From NCBI RefSeq assembly GCF_000344785.1, contig NC_020506.1, positions 2,170,001 to 2,234,000 on the forward strand: a stretch of DNA of 64,000 bases, read 5' to 3'. The notes below the pieces were generated by a model, which did no database searches, was not told where the DNA came from, and saw only the letters and a list, made by a program, of their open reading frames with translations. Each line of letters opens with the position of its first letter. Position 1 is the first letter of the stretch. Shown one piece after another: positions 54,518-62,908 of the stretch. The stretch comes from Corynebacterium callunae DSM 20147. GTDB lineage: Bacteria > Actinomycetota > Actinomycetes > Mycobacteriales > Mycobacteriaceae. A program made the position numbers and the translations under genes.

Positions 54518-56641
54518 TTATTCTTTGTCTTTAGGGTCCTTGGACTCGAAAGTTTCGTTGTAATAATCCGAGTGCAGATCGTGGCCCTGGCTCATCCGCG
54601 CCAGCATCTTGTTGTATTCCTCAGCGTCCTCAAAATTTGTTTCGCGGGCGCGCTTTTCATAGTTCTTTTCATTGTTTCGCTCTTCGCGCAACCAACCACG
54701 GAAGAGGTATCCAAAAACAATAATCAGCGGGAAGGAACCAGAAGCCCATGCGATGCCACCACCAACCAGCTGGTCATGAGCCAAATCAACCGCCCAAGGG
54801 AGGTCAAGACGAGTATAAAAATCTTCCGCCAAAATGACCTTGAGCTGCATGAGGTAAACGCCAAAGAAGAGGTGGAAAGGCATAGAGAAGCTCAGCCACG
54901 CCAGCCGCGAAACGTGTGTGCGTTCCTCCGGCTTTGGATCAGGACCGATCATTTCCCAGTAATAAATGTATCCCGAGAACACAAACACAAAGTTCATGAT
55001 CAAGTGACCAGCATGCTCAGACACCATGACCTCATAAAGCGGGGTGAGGTACAGCGCATAAAAAATAATGATGAACTGAATCGTGTTCACTGCTGGGTGC
55101 ATAAGGAACTTCAAAATTGGGTTATCAGCCAGGACTGCAGCCCATTCATGCCAGCCTGGACGGCCAGGTTCGCCCGGCTCAACTGCTTCCATAATCAAGC
55201 TCAAAGGCGCGCCCAGCACCAAAAATACCGGCACAACCATGGACAACAGCATGTGCGCCACCATGTGCATGGAGAAAGTCGCCGGCATATACATGCCGAT
55301 TCCGGAAGAAACGGTGACCCCCAGGGTGGCACAGCCGAGCACCCACCAGAAGGTGCGTAGGTGGTTCCACGGCTTTGCTTTACGACGCAAAACTCGCAGC
55401 CCGTGCATATAGAAAAGGAAAAGCAAGATAGCCACAGTGCCCAGCATCAAATCAAAACGCCACATGGTAAAGACATTTGTCATGGTGGGTTCAATATTTA
55501 AGGCATAGCCAATTTCAAGAGCCATCACAGAAAGATCTGGCGTGTCAGGGGTTGGCGGTGGGGTACGACCCATAGAAATAGCGATGCCCAAAATGGCTGC
55601 CATAATGAGGACTTCGCCGATAGCAATGCGCGCAAAAACTTGGGGATTTCCAGGTAGCTGTGGAATGGAAATTCGCCTATGCGCCAAACCGACAACGCCC
55701 AATAAAATCACACCGACGGTTTTTGCCACCACTAATAAGCCATAGTTTGTGGAGAACAAATCCTCGAAATCCACCCGCAGCAAAGCATTAACAACACCAG
55801 AAATCGCCATGCCGGCAATACTGAAAGTTGCTAGTGCTGAATAGCGCTTTACCGCAATATCCAAATCTGGGCCCAGTCTGCGGCAATGTGCAATTAGTGC
55901 CATGAGACCACCTACCCACACCAGCATAAGAAGCAAGTGCCAGAGCAAAGAGTTGGTACCAAAATCATGGTCACCACCTGATGCTGAGTGACCTTCCAAA
56001 CCAAGCGGAATAATCATTACAAAAGCACCAAAAAGCAAAACCGGTTGCATAATCCAGCTCCGCACAAAAAGACCAATAATACCGGTAGTAAAGGCAAAAA
56101 CTGCTACCCACCCCCAAGCCTTGGCAGTAGCCACTTGTTCAAATGCTATTGACCAATTTTGTGGCTGAATTGCTGAGCTAAAAGGTTGACCAGAAAGATC
56201 TGACATCACCAGCGGGATCATCACGATCGCAATAAGTCCAAAACAAATAGCTGCGAGAGCTCCGGTGCGGCTAGCGAGAGCTCCATCTACTGAGAGAAGT
56301 GCCTTTTGCAGGTTGTTTTTTCCATCAACAGTGCGTGGCGCAATAAAGAAGGTGGAGGCTAAGAAGCTCCCCACCGAAAGCGAGGCCACGATCCAACCAA
56401 CGGCTCTTAAGAAAGGTAAGCCAGCAGTAGTGACTGGGCCGGGATCGGCAATTCCTAGCGCTGAAAGAGATTCAGATAAGAACCCCCAGGCCAAAATCGC
56501 TCCAACAAGTCCCGCGACAAGGGCAAAAAGAAGATAAAGAGGCCACGTATTTCGGACCCTACTCTTTTTGTTTTCCCCTGTTTTGGCACGATTATCGACA
56601 CTATTAGGCATAGCGCCTTCGGCAATTACTTGCTCATCCAT
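54518..56641 (-). CDS. CopD-CtaG fusion membrane protein
   Basis: 707 residues with about 14-16 membrane helices. The first half (to about residue 350) matches CopD: NSLLWHLLLMLVWVGGLMALIAHCRRLG with conserved His/Trp. The second half matches the Caa3-CtaG family: MHMVAHMLLSMVVPVFLVLGAPLSL and HAGHLIMNFVFVFSGYIYYW. Such fusions in actinobacteria are linked to copper delivery and cytochrome oxidase assembly. Cytoplasmic tails at both ends are charged. Monocistronic by position. Confidence 0.9.
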   Translation of the reverse strand: MDEQVIAEGAMPNSVDNRAKTGENKKSRVRNTWPLYLLFALVAGLVGAILAWGFLSESLSALGIADPGPVTTAGLPFLRAVGWIVASLSVGSFLASTFFIAPRTVDGKNNLQKALLSVDGALASRTGALAAICFGLIAIVMIPLVMSDLSGQPFSSAIQPQNWSIAFEQVATAKAWGWVAVFAFTTGIIGLFVRSWIMQPVLLFGAFVMIIPLGLEGHSASGGDHDFGTNSLLWHLLLMLVWVGGLMALIAHCRRLGPDLDIAVKRYSALATFSIAGMAISGVVNALLRVDFEDLFSTNYGLLVVAKTVGVILLGVVGLAHRRISIPQLPGNPQVFARIAIGEVLIMAAILGIAISMGRTPPPTPDTPDLSVMALEIGYALNIEPTMTNVFTMWRFDLMLGTVAILLFLFYMHGLRVLRRKAKPWNHLRTFWWVLGCATLGVTVSSGIGMYMPATFSMHMVAHMLLSMVVPVFLVLGAPLSLIMEAVEPGEPGRPGWHEWAAVLADNPILKFLMHPAVNTIQFIIIFYALYLTPLYEVMVSEHAGHLIMNFVFVFSGYIYYWEMIGPDPKPEERTHVSRLAWLSFSMPFHLFFGVYLMQLKVILAEDFYTRLDLPWAVDLAHDQLVGGGIAWASGSFPLIIVFGYLFRGWLREERNNEKNYEKRARETNFEDAEEYNKMLARMSQGHDLHSDYYNETFESKDPKDKE

Positions 56642-56842
56642 GCCACCAATCTAACCCCCTCCCCTACGTCTTCCCTAGTTGAGTGAGCTTTTTACTAACC
56701 GAACCCGGGTGTGCGATGGAGTTCCACGTTAGTTAAAATTTGTGGGAATTCACACAGCTGCGCTCCGTTTTGGATTCATGTGCGTACTTTATATAAAGTA
56801 CTTCTCAGAAGTTGCGAGCGTTTTTCCTTCGCTATTTCTATT

Positions 56843-56915
56843 GCCTCCATAGCTCAGTGGACAGAGCAACCGGCTTCTACCCGGTTGGCCGCGGGTTCGA
56901 ATCCTGCTGGGGGCA
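56843..56915 (+). tRNA. tRNA-Arg (anticodon TCT)
   Basis: Acceptor GCCTCCA/TGGGGGC (with a wobble pair), D arm GCTCAGTGGACAGAGC, anticodon stem ACCGG/CCGGT with loop CTTCTAC, T arm GGGTTCGAATCC, discriminator A. Confidence 0.95.
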
Positions 56916-56930
56916 CTTCGTTTTTACTGG

Positions 56931-56969
56931 TCAGGACACCTTTTCAGATTGAAGGGGTGTCCTGATTTT
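56931..56969 (+). terminator. Terminator of tRNA-Arg
   Basis: TCAGGACACC/GGTGTCCTGA, a ten-bp stem with a 15-base loop, followed by TTTTA. Confidence 0.85.
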
Positions 56970-57243
56970 ATGTGGATACACTTTGGGCACGTTCAACTTG
57001 GGCGGAACTAGTTTCCAAGTTCTCATATTTCATTGGCAGATCCCGGTCTTGCTTATTCCGATTCCCCCACTGGCGCAGCAGTCATCGATCAAAACTCCTT
57101 AAGGCAGCGATAGACAGTTCGAGCGTTGTGCATTAGTGATGGGAGTACACAATTTGAAAACACCTAGTTTTTCAGTCTGACCTGCCGTTTTGGCGAAAAC
57201 ACGATGGTGCATTAACATAATCCGTGCTGCTTAACACAGCAAT
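56970..57243. other. Spacer between tRNA-Arg and tRNA-His
   Basis: No gene. The right end carries the probable tRNA-His promoter (57190-57218). TGTGCATTAGTGATGG followed by AGTACACA near 57128-57153 gives a loose inverted repeat. Nothing else stands out. Confidence 0.5.
57190..57218 (+). promoter_or_regulatory. Probable tRNA-His promoter
   Basis: TTGGCG (57190-57195) and TAACAT (57213-57218) are separated by 17 bases and end 25 bases before tRNA-His. Confidence 0.5.
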
Positions 57244-57317
57244 GGTGGCTGTAGTTCAGCTGGTAGAGCACCAGGTTGTGATCCTGGGTGTCGCGGGTTC
57301 GAGCCCCGTCAGCCACC
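57244..57317 (+). tRNA. tRNA-His (anticodon GTG)
   Basis: Acceptor GTGGCTG/CAGCCAC with the extra G at -1 (57244) facing C73, the identity mark of tRNA-His. Anticodon stem CCAGG/CCTGG with loop TTGTGAT; T arm GGGTTCGAGCCCC. Confidence 0.95.
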
Positions 57318-57323
57318 CCGAAT

Positions 57324-57360
57324 AATCCCCTTACCTGCACAAACAGGTTGGGGGATTTTT
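57324..57360 (+). terminator. Terminator of tRNA-His
   Basis: AATCCCC/GGGGATT outer stem with an inner ACCTG/CAGGT stem, then TTTT. Confidence 0.85.
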
Positions 57361-57373
57361 ACATTTTCAGCCG

Positions 57374-57396
57374 CCTACGCTTTAACCTACGCTTAA
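57374..57396 (+). repeat. Short tandem repeat at the tRNA-His/msiK junction
   Basis: CCTACGCTTTAA followed directly by CCTACGCTTAA. It lies between the tRNA-His terminator and the first recognisable msiK codon (about 57417), so it may mark a rearrangement point. Confidence 0.6.
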
Positions 57397-57416
57397 GGTT
57401 CGGTTTTTCACTGTTC

Positions 57417-58340
57417 CGCCTCGCCCCCAAAGGCCGCAGCAACGCCGCCATGGTTTTCCAGAACTATGCTCTCTACCCCCACATGACCGTGGGCGAGAAC
57501 ATGGGCTTCGCACTGAAGATCGCCGGCAAGTCCCAAGACGAGATCAATAAGCGCGTCGACGAAGCCGCCGCCACTTTGGGCCTGACCGAATTCTTGGAGC
57601 GCAAGCCGAAGGCCCTGTCCGGTGGTCAGCGTCAGCGTGTGGCCATGGGCCGCGCCATTGTTCGCAACCCGCAGGTCTTTCTCATGGATGAGCCGCTGTC
57701 TAACCTCGATGCCAAGCTGCGTGTTCAGACCCGTACCCAGATTGCAGCCCTGCAGCGCAAGCTTGGGGTTACCACCGTTTACGTCACCCACGACCAGACG
57801 GAGGCCTTGACCATGGGTGACCGCATCGCGGTGCTGAAGGATGGCTATCTGCAGCAGGTTGGCGCGCCCCGAGAGCTTTATGACCGCCCCGCCAACGTCT
57901 TCGTCGCCGGCTTCATCGGCTCCCCAGCCATGAACTTGGGCACCTTCTCGGTCAAGGATGGTGACGCTACCTCTGGTCACGCTCGCATCAAGCTTTCCCC
58001 GGAAACCCTCGCCGCCATGACGCCGGAGGATAATGGCCGCATCACCATTGGTTTCCGCCCGGAGGCACTGGAGATCATTCCGGAAGGCGAGTCCACCGAT
58101 CTTTCCATCCCAATCAAGCTCGACTTCGTGGAGGAACTCGGTTCCGATTCCTTCCTCTACGGCAAGCTGGTAGGCGAGGGCGACCTTGGATCCTCCAGCG
58201 AGGATGTCCCCGAGTCCGGCCAAATCGTCGTCCGCGCTGCTCCGAACACCGCGCCTGCTCCGGGCAGTGTTTTCCACGCACGCATCGTGGAGGGCGGCCA
58301 GCACAACTTCTCGGCGTCGACTGGCAAGCGCCTCCCTTAA
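57417..58340 (+). pseudogene. msiK: Sugar ABC transporter ATPase MsiK/MusK type, N-terminus missing
   Basis: From LAPK and MVFQNYALYPHMT onward this is a typical MsiK/MalK ATPase: signature LSGGQRQRVAMGRA, Walker B VFLMDEPLSNLDAKLR, switch His (YVTHDQTEAL), and the C-terminal regulatory domain with GFIGSPAMNLG. About 75 N-terminal residues, including Walker A (normally GPSGCGKST), are absent. The frame simply runs back into tRNA-His sequence. An ATG at 57450 could be used, but the product could not bind ATP normally. An intact copy is not in this window; it may lie beyond the right edge, where C. glutamicum has musK. Confidence 0.85.
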
Positions 58341-58341
58341 G

Positions 58342-58495
58342 CCCGCGTACCCACTGGGACATGCTGCGCGAGCGCCGCTCCATTGAGGAGTTGGATGAAC
58401 TCTTGACCGAGCGCATCGAGAATCTGCGTTCTCGTCGCCGCGCGGCTGCCCGTCTGCTCAAGGAGCAGAAGGCGCAGGAGGAAGGCGAAGCTTAA
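58342..58495 (+). pseudogene. C-terminal remnant of an unidentified gene
   Basis: Directly after the msiK stop a frame reads PRTHWDMLRERRSIEELDEL and on through a Glu/Arg-rich helix to EEGEA and a stop. It looks like the end of a longer protein, not a whole gene, although a 44-codon ATG frame (58361) exists. Parent protein not recognised. A strong terminator follows. Confidence 0.5.
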
Positions 58496-58524
58496 AGAGC
58501 TTCTAGGAAGCCCACAAAGACCAC

Positions 58525-58572
58525 AGGGTAGTGGTTCCACGATGACGTGGATACCACTACCCTATTTCTCGT
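58525..58572 (+). terminator. Terminator after the msiK fragment
   Basis: A long near-perfect stem (AGGGTAGTGGT...ACCACTACCCT with inner CCACG/CGTGG) and a four-base loop, followed by a T-rich ATTTCTCGTTTT. Confidence 0.88.
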
Positions 58573-58597
58573 TTTAGGCCAGCTGGCGCGCACCGCG

Positions 58598-59239
58598 TTA
58601 TGCAGAGGGGCTATCGGGCGTTTGCGAATTGAGTTCGGGCCACTGCAGCACTAGCTCGGCGAGATAGACCGCGAGAGCCGGGCCGAGCACTGCGAGGAAG
58701 AACAGGTAGCCTCCCCACTGCGCTGGGAAAAAGACGGGGTACAAAACAAGCACTATGCCAGGCAATATTGCCAAAAGAGTACGCGGTAGGTGCCCTACCG
58801 CCTTCATCATGGCCTGTGTGATTCTTTGGCGGAAGCCGAGCCCCGGTGCATCGAGATGGAAGAACCATACGCTGACAGAGCCCAATACGATAAGCCCCGA
58901 GATCAAGGCTGCGCGCAGTATCAGGCCCATTGAACCCAGATCTGCCTTGGCAATGATAGCGAATTCATACGCGGCTAAGGCGGCGACGGCGAGGGAAATG
59001 AGCCACCATGCGGTGTTGACCCCGGGACGCGTCAAAAGGCCCCGAACGAAGGCCGAGCCGCGGCGAGAACCTTCCTCGCGGACCATCTGGCCGGTCACCG
59101 CGTGGGCGGTGCGCAAGGACATTCCCCCGGTGAATACGGGAAAGCACGTTATCACCAAGAGAACATTCACGATGACTAGGTCAGCGAAGAGGCTCAGAGC
59201 AGCATAGAACTTCGATTCGGGGCCGAGTATGCGATTCAT
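58598..59239 (-). CDS. musI: DUF624 membrane protein of the maltose uptake operon
   Basis: 213 residues, five to six helices, YesL/DUF624 family: the FADLVIVNVLLVITCFPVFTGG start and RQRITQAMMKAVGHLPRTLLAILPG are typical. In C. glutamicum MusI is needed for MusEFGK maltose uptake. Last gene of musEFGI, 22 bases after musG. Confidence 0.85.
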   Translation of the reverse strand: MNRILGPESKFYAALSLFADLVIVNVLLVITCFPVFTGGMSLRTAHAVTGQMVREEGSRRGSAFVRGLLTRPGVNTAWWLISLAVAALAAYEFAIIAKADLGSMGLILRAALISGLIVLGSVSVWFFHLDAPGLGFRQRITQAMMKAVGHLPRTLLAILPGIVLVLYPVFFPAQWGGYLFFLAVLGPALAVYLAELVLQWPELNSQTPDSPSA

Positions 59240-59261
59240 GATTTTAACCTATCGCAACCTT

Positions 59262-60176
59262 TTAACCCTTCACGGCACCGGCAGCCACACCTTCGATGAT
59301 GTGCCTCTGCGTGGAGAAGTAGAAGATGACGATGGGGATGATGGCCAAGACCAGCATGGCCATCATGGCACCCATATCGCGGTTACCGTTGGAGCCAACG
59401 AAGGATTGGATGACCACCGGGATGGTCTTGTATCGCGTGGACAGGCCAATGACCAAGTATGGCAGCAGGTAGTCGTTCCACACCCACATGGCATTGAGAA
59501 TGGCCACGGTGATGGCAGTTGGCTTGAGCATAGGCCAGACTACCCGGAAGTAGTTCTGGAGCGGACCACAGCCGTCGATCATCGCAGCTTCCTCAACATC
59601 CAGAGGAATGGACTTGACGAAGCCCGCAAACATGAACACCGACAGACCGGAACCGAAACCGAGGTAGAGCACCACGATGCCGATCGGGTTGTTGAGGTGG
59701 AGCATGTCTGCAATCTTGACCGTCGGGAACATGACCATCTGGAAGGGGATGATCATGGAGACCACGAAGAGGTAGTACAGAAGGTTTGTCCACCAGGTCT
59801 TGACGCGCGTGATGTAGTAGGCGGTCATCGCGGAGAAGAACACGATGACGATGACGGAGAGGATCGTGATGATGAAGGACCACAATGTGGCCTCCAAGAA
59901 GCCCTGCTTGGTCAAGCCCACCATGAAGTTCTCGAAGCCGACCCAGATTTCACCGATGGGAAGGGAGAAAGGATCGGAGGAGATGGCGAACTTGGACTTA
60001 AAGGAGTTGATGAAGATGAAGAGGATCGGCCCCAAGAAGACGATGGTGAAGAACGCCAGAATGGCGTAGACCACGAACTTGGCGCTGCCAGACATGTGGG
60101 TCTTATTATCCGAGGGAAGCTGGTGATCCTTCTTCTTCGAGGCCGGAGCAGCCTGCGCTGAAGTGCTGGTAGTCAT
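59262..60176 (-). CDS. musG: Maltose-type ABC permease, MalG-like
   Basis: 304 residues, six helices after a polar N-terminus. EAA loop: VEEAAMIDGCGPLQNYFRVVWPML. Ends in EGVAAGAVKG, typical of MalG proteins. It follows musF by three bases. Confidence 0.9.
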   Translation of the reverse strand: MTTSTSAQAAPASKKKDHQLPSDNKTHMSGSAKFVVYAILAFFTIVFLGPILFIFINSFKSKFAISSDPFSLPIGEIWVGFENFMVGLTKQGFLEATLWSFIITILSVIVIVFFSAMTAYYITRVKTWWTNLLYYLFVVSMIIPFQMVMFPTVKIADMLHLNNPIGIVVLYLGFGSGLSVFMFAGFVKSIPLDVEEAAMIDGCGPLQNYFRVVWPMLKPTAITVAILNAMWVWNDYLLPYLVIGLSTRYKTIPVVIQSFVGSNGNRDMGAMMAMLVLAIIPIVIFYFSTQRHIIEGVAAGAVKG

Positions 60177-60179
60177 AAC

Positions 60180-61025
60180 TTAAGCCTCGATTTCCTTGGA
60201 GCGGGTCGCGCGCAGCTGGAAGTACGCGATGAAGACCACAACGACGACGAAGATAACGGCCTTGGCCTGACCGACGCCCTCGACATTCATACGGTTAAAC
60301 AGCGTGTTGATGATGTTGAGCGCCACCATCTCAGTTTGCCCGCCAGGAGCGCCGTTGGTCAGCGCCAGGTTCTGGTCGAAGAGCTTAAAGGAGTTCGACA
60401 AAGTCAAAAAGAGGCAGATGGTGATGGATGGCATGACCATCGGAATAGTGACGTGCCGCAGCATCTCCCACTTGTTGACGCCGTCGAGTTCGGCAGCCTC
60501 AATGAGCTCTGGTGCGACGTTTTGCAGGCCGGCGATGTAAATGATCATCATGTAGCCGATGAGCTGCCAGTTAAGTAGCATGATGAGGCCGGCGTAGCCG
60601 AATTTCCAGTCCGCGCTAATAGTCGTGGCATAGTGCGAAAGCACGGCGTTGATCATGGTCTGCCAGGTATAACCCAGCACAATGCCGCCGATAAGGTTCG
60701 GCATAAAGAAGACTGTGCGGAAAAAGTTGGTACCGCGGAGTTTGCGGGTCAGCAACCATGCCAAGAGGAAGGCGAAGAAGTTGACTGTGATCACGGAGAC
60801 GATGACCACGAGGACGGTGAAACCGAAGGCTGAGATGAAACCTTCGCGTTGGGAGAAAGCTTTGACGTAGTTGTCTATGCCAACCCACTTGGCGTTGGTG
60901 ATAGTGGTGAACTTCGTAAAGGAGAGGAAGAAACCCACGATGAACGGCACCAAGAAGGCAATCATGAATGCCAGAAGGGTGGGCAAGACAAAGACTGGGA
61001 AGTACTTCTTCAGCGTTGCTTGCAT
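60180..61025 (-). CDS. musF: Maltose-type ABC permease, MalF-like
   Basis: 281 residues, six helices. EAA loop: LIEAAELDGVNKWEMLRHVTIPM. Pairs with MusG in the membrane. A 188-base gap with hairpin potential separates it from the binding-protein gene, which probably keeps MusE above the permeases. Confidence 0.9.
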   Translation of the reverse strand: MQATLKKYFPVFVLPTLLAFMIAFLVPFIVGFFLSFTKFTTITNAKWVGIDNYVKAFSQREGFISAFGFTVLVVIVSVITVNFFAFLLAWLLTRKLRGTNFFRTVFFMPNLIGGIVLGYTWQTMINAVLSHYATTISADWKFGYAGLIMLLNWQLIGYMMIIYIAGLQNVAPELIEAAELDGVNKWEMLRHVTIPMVMPSITICLFLTLSNSFKLFDQNLALTNGAPGGQTEMVALNIINTLFNRMNVEGVGQAKAVIFVVVVVFIAYFQLRATRSKEIEA

Positions 61026-61213
61026 GGTGGTGAAACCTTAATTTCAGGTCGTGCCACACGTTTCCCAGCGGGGAAGGCGGTGAGGAGAGGAGGCTGAGGA
61101 TGTGGAATAACTGCTCGCGCACAAGCTCGCGACGCGGGCCACAACCCTCACCTACTCCCCTCCCCGCCCTCCGCTATTGGAAGGAGTGTGGCGAGGGGGA
61201 CGGGAATAGAGCT
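61026..61213 (-). other. musE-musF spacer with stem potential
   Basis: 188 bases, purine-rich on the minus strand. CCCCCTCGCC and GGCGGGGAGGGG can pair imperfectly just after the musE stop. Likely a processing or attenuation point. No gene seen. Confidence 0.4.
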
Positions 61214-62545
61214 TTAGCCCCAGTTGGATTCCTTCTCAGCAGCCCAGTTGTCCTTGAAGTGCTTGACGACGTCCTCCCACTTCAGCTTTCCGGAGGCGTA
61301 CTGCGACAGATCCTGGCCGAAGTCATCCTTGAACTGCTGGGACGGGAAGTACTGGAAGTTCCACGGGTAGGTGGTCAGATCCTTGTTAGCGATAGCTTCC
61401 GCGACTTGCTCAGCAAGGGGGTCATTCGGGGTGTCCTCAGCGGTGTAGCTTTCGAACGGTGCGATGAAGCCAAGGTCCTTCACCACGTGCTCCTTGCCAG
61501 CTTCAGAGGTAAACAGCCAATCCACGAAGTCCTTGGTGGCCTGCTGGTCGACCTCGGAGGCATCAGAGTTCACGCCCAAATAGTTCTCGGTACCGACGTT
61601 GATGCCGTGCTTTTCTTCATCTGGCAGACCCATGTACATGGGCAGGAACTTGATCTTGTCTTCCTTGACCACGTTGCCAGAAGTCTCGGAAATCTGGGAC
61701 CATGCCCAGTTACCGTTCTGAACCATAGCGGCCTTGCCCTGTGCGAACTCAGCCATGGAATCAGACACCGTCTTAGACGGCGCAAGAGACTTTTCTACGG
61801 TGGAGTTCTCAAGGTAGAGATCGAAAAGGTTCTTGTACTCCTTGTTGTAGGAGAACTCGATCTCGTTGGTGTCCTCGACTCCCTTGTCCTGGTACTCCTG
61901 CCAGATCGGAGCGTTGGCCAGGTGGGTCTGCCAACGCCAGTCCTCACCGGATGTCAGCGAGGTGGAGGCGAAGGCGCCTTCGATACCGAGCTCGTCCTTC
62001 TTTGCCTGCATATCCTCGGCGACTTCCTTGAGCTTCTGGTAGCTGGTGATCTCATCCGTGGACTTGATCTTTGCGCCGGACGTGGCGATGTACTTGTCGA
62101 AGATCTCGTCGTTGTAGATGATGCCGAAGCCCTCGACGGCGAACGGAACGCCACGTACCTCGCCATCCTCGGTGGTCAGCGGCGGAATGTCGTCGGTCAG
62201 CTGCTTAGCTACCTCGGTGTCCGACATATCTGCCATGTAGTCCTGCCAAGTGATGAAGCCGGCTGGGCCATTGACCTGGAAGAGAGTCGGGGCTTCGTCC
62301 TTGCCAATCTCGGCCTTGAGGGTCTGCTCATAGGAGCCGGAGGCGGCAGTAACGACCTTGACCTTAACGCCGGTCTCTTCAGTGTAGGCCTTTGCGATTT
62401 CCTGGTATGCCGCGTCCTGTTCAGGCTTGAAGTTCAGGAAGTAAACATCGCCTTCCTCGTCGGTGGAGCCGGAGCACGCGACGAGACTTGCGGCGGCGAG
62501 CATGGAGGCCATGCTGATGGATGCGATGCGAGCAAGACGCTTCAT
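61214..62545 (-). CDS. musE: Maltose-binding lipoprotein, family 1
   Basis: 443 residues. A lipoprotein signal ends at LVAC with Cys24. Then a family 1 sugar-binding protein: VKVKVVTAASGSYEQTLKAEI, GKAAMVQNGNWAWSQI, GTENYLGVNSDA and WLFTSEAGKEHV. ATG 62545 has GAGGA five bases upstream; the open frame continues 42 codons further but without support. First gene of musEFGI. Confidence 0.9.
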   Translation of the reverse strand: MKRLARIASISMASMLAAASLVACSGSTDEEGDVYFLNFKPEQDAAYQEIAKAYTEETGVKVKVVTAASGSYEQTLKAEIGKDEAPTLFQVNGPAGFITWQDYMADMSDTEVAKQLTDDIPPLTTEDGEVRGVPFAVEGFGIIYNDEIFDKYIATSGAKIKSTDEITSYQKLKEVAEDMQAKKDELGIEGAFASTSLTSGEDWRWQTHLANAPIWQEYQDKGVEDTNEIEFSYNKEYKNLFDLYLENSTVEKSLAPSKTVSDSMAEFAQGKAAMVQNGNWAWSQISETSGNVVKEDKIKFLPMYMGLPDEEKHGINVGTENYLGVNSDASEVDQQATKDFVDWLFTSEAGKEHVVKDLGFIAPFESYTAEDTPNDPLAEQVAEAIANKDLTTYPWNFQYFPSQQFKDDFGQDLSQYASGKLKWEDVVKHFKDNWAAEKESNWG

Positions 62546-62908
62546 GAGGTCCTCATCTTTCTTGATAAAAAGCGGGGTGATGAGCCGAGATGGATATCCG
62601 GCCCGTATTCGATTGTGTCTGGGAGACCTCCCATAACGAAGGCTTCTTCCCAGCGCCACCAAGTACTCCATAGCGGATTGCAGTCCAACTGTGAACTGGT
62701 TAGCCTCCCTTCCACCTTAGTGAGGTATTCCACATATTCAAAATAAATAGGACCCAAAACACCCGATTGTTACCATATCTACATTCGGGCATTGAAACCC
62801 TCCCCAATTATGGGGCAATCGGGCCTAAAACATACAAATACATATAAAAACAGTTGAGGGAAGCAGGGAGGATTTTTGATCGTAGGAGCCGTTGGGGCAC
62901 GCGAGAGG
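62546..62908. other. Gap between musE and the DUF4032 gene
   Basis: 363 bases without a gene. It must contain the musE promoter; on the minus strand TATTTATTTTGAATATG near 62740 is an AT-rich candidate. The part next to the DUF4032 stop (62780-62900) is AT-rich. No clear operator found. Confidence 0.45.

Noticed and set aside
61100..62746. Open frame of 548 residues on the plus strand opposite musE
   Set aside because: Shadow of the lipoprotein gene; composition reflects reverse-complement codons.
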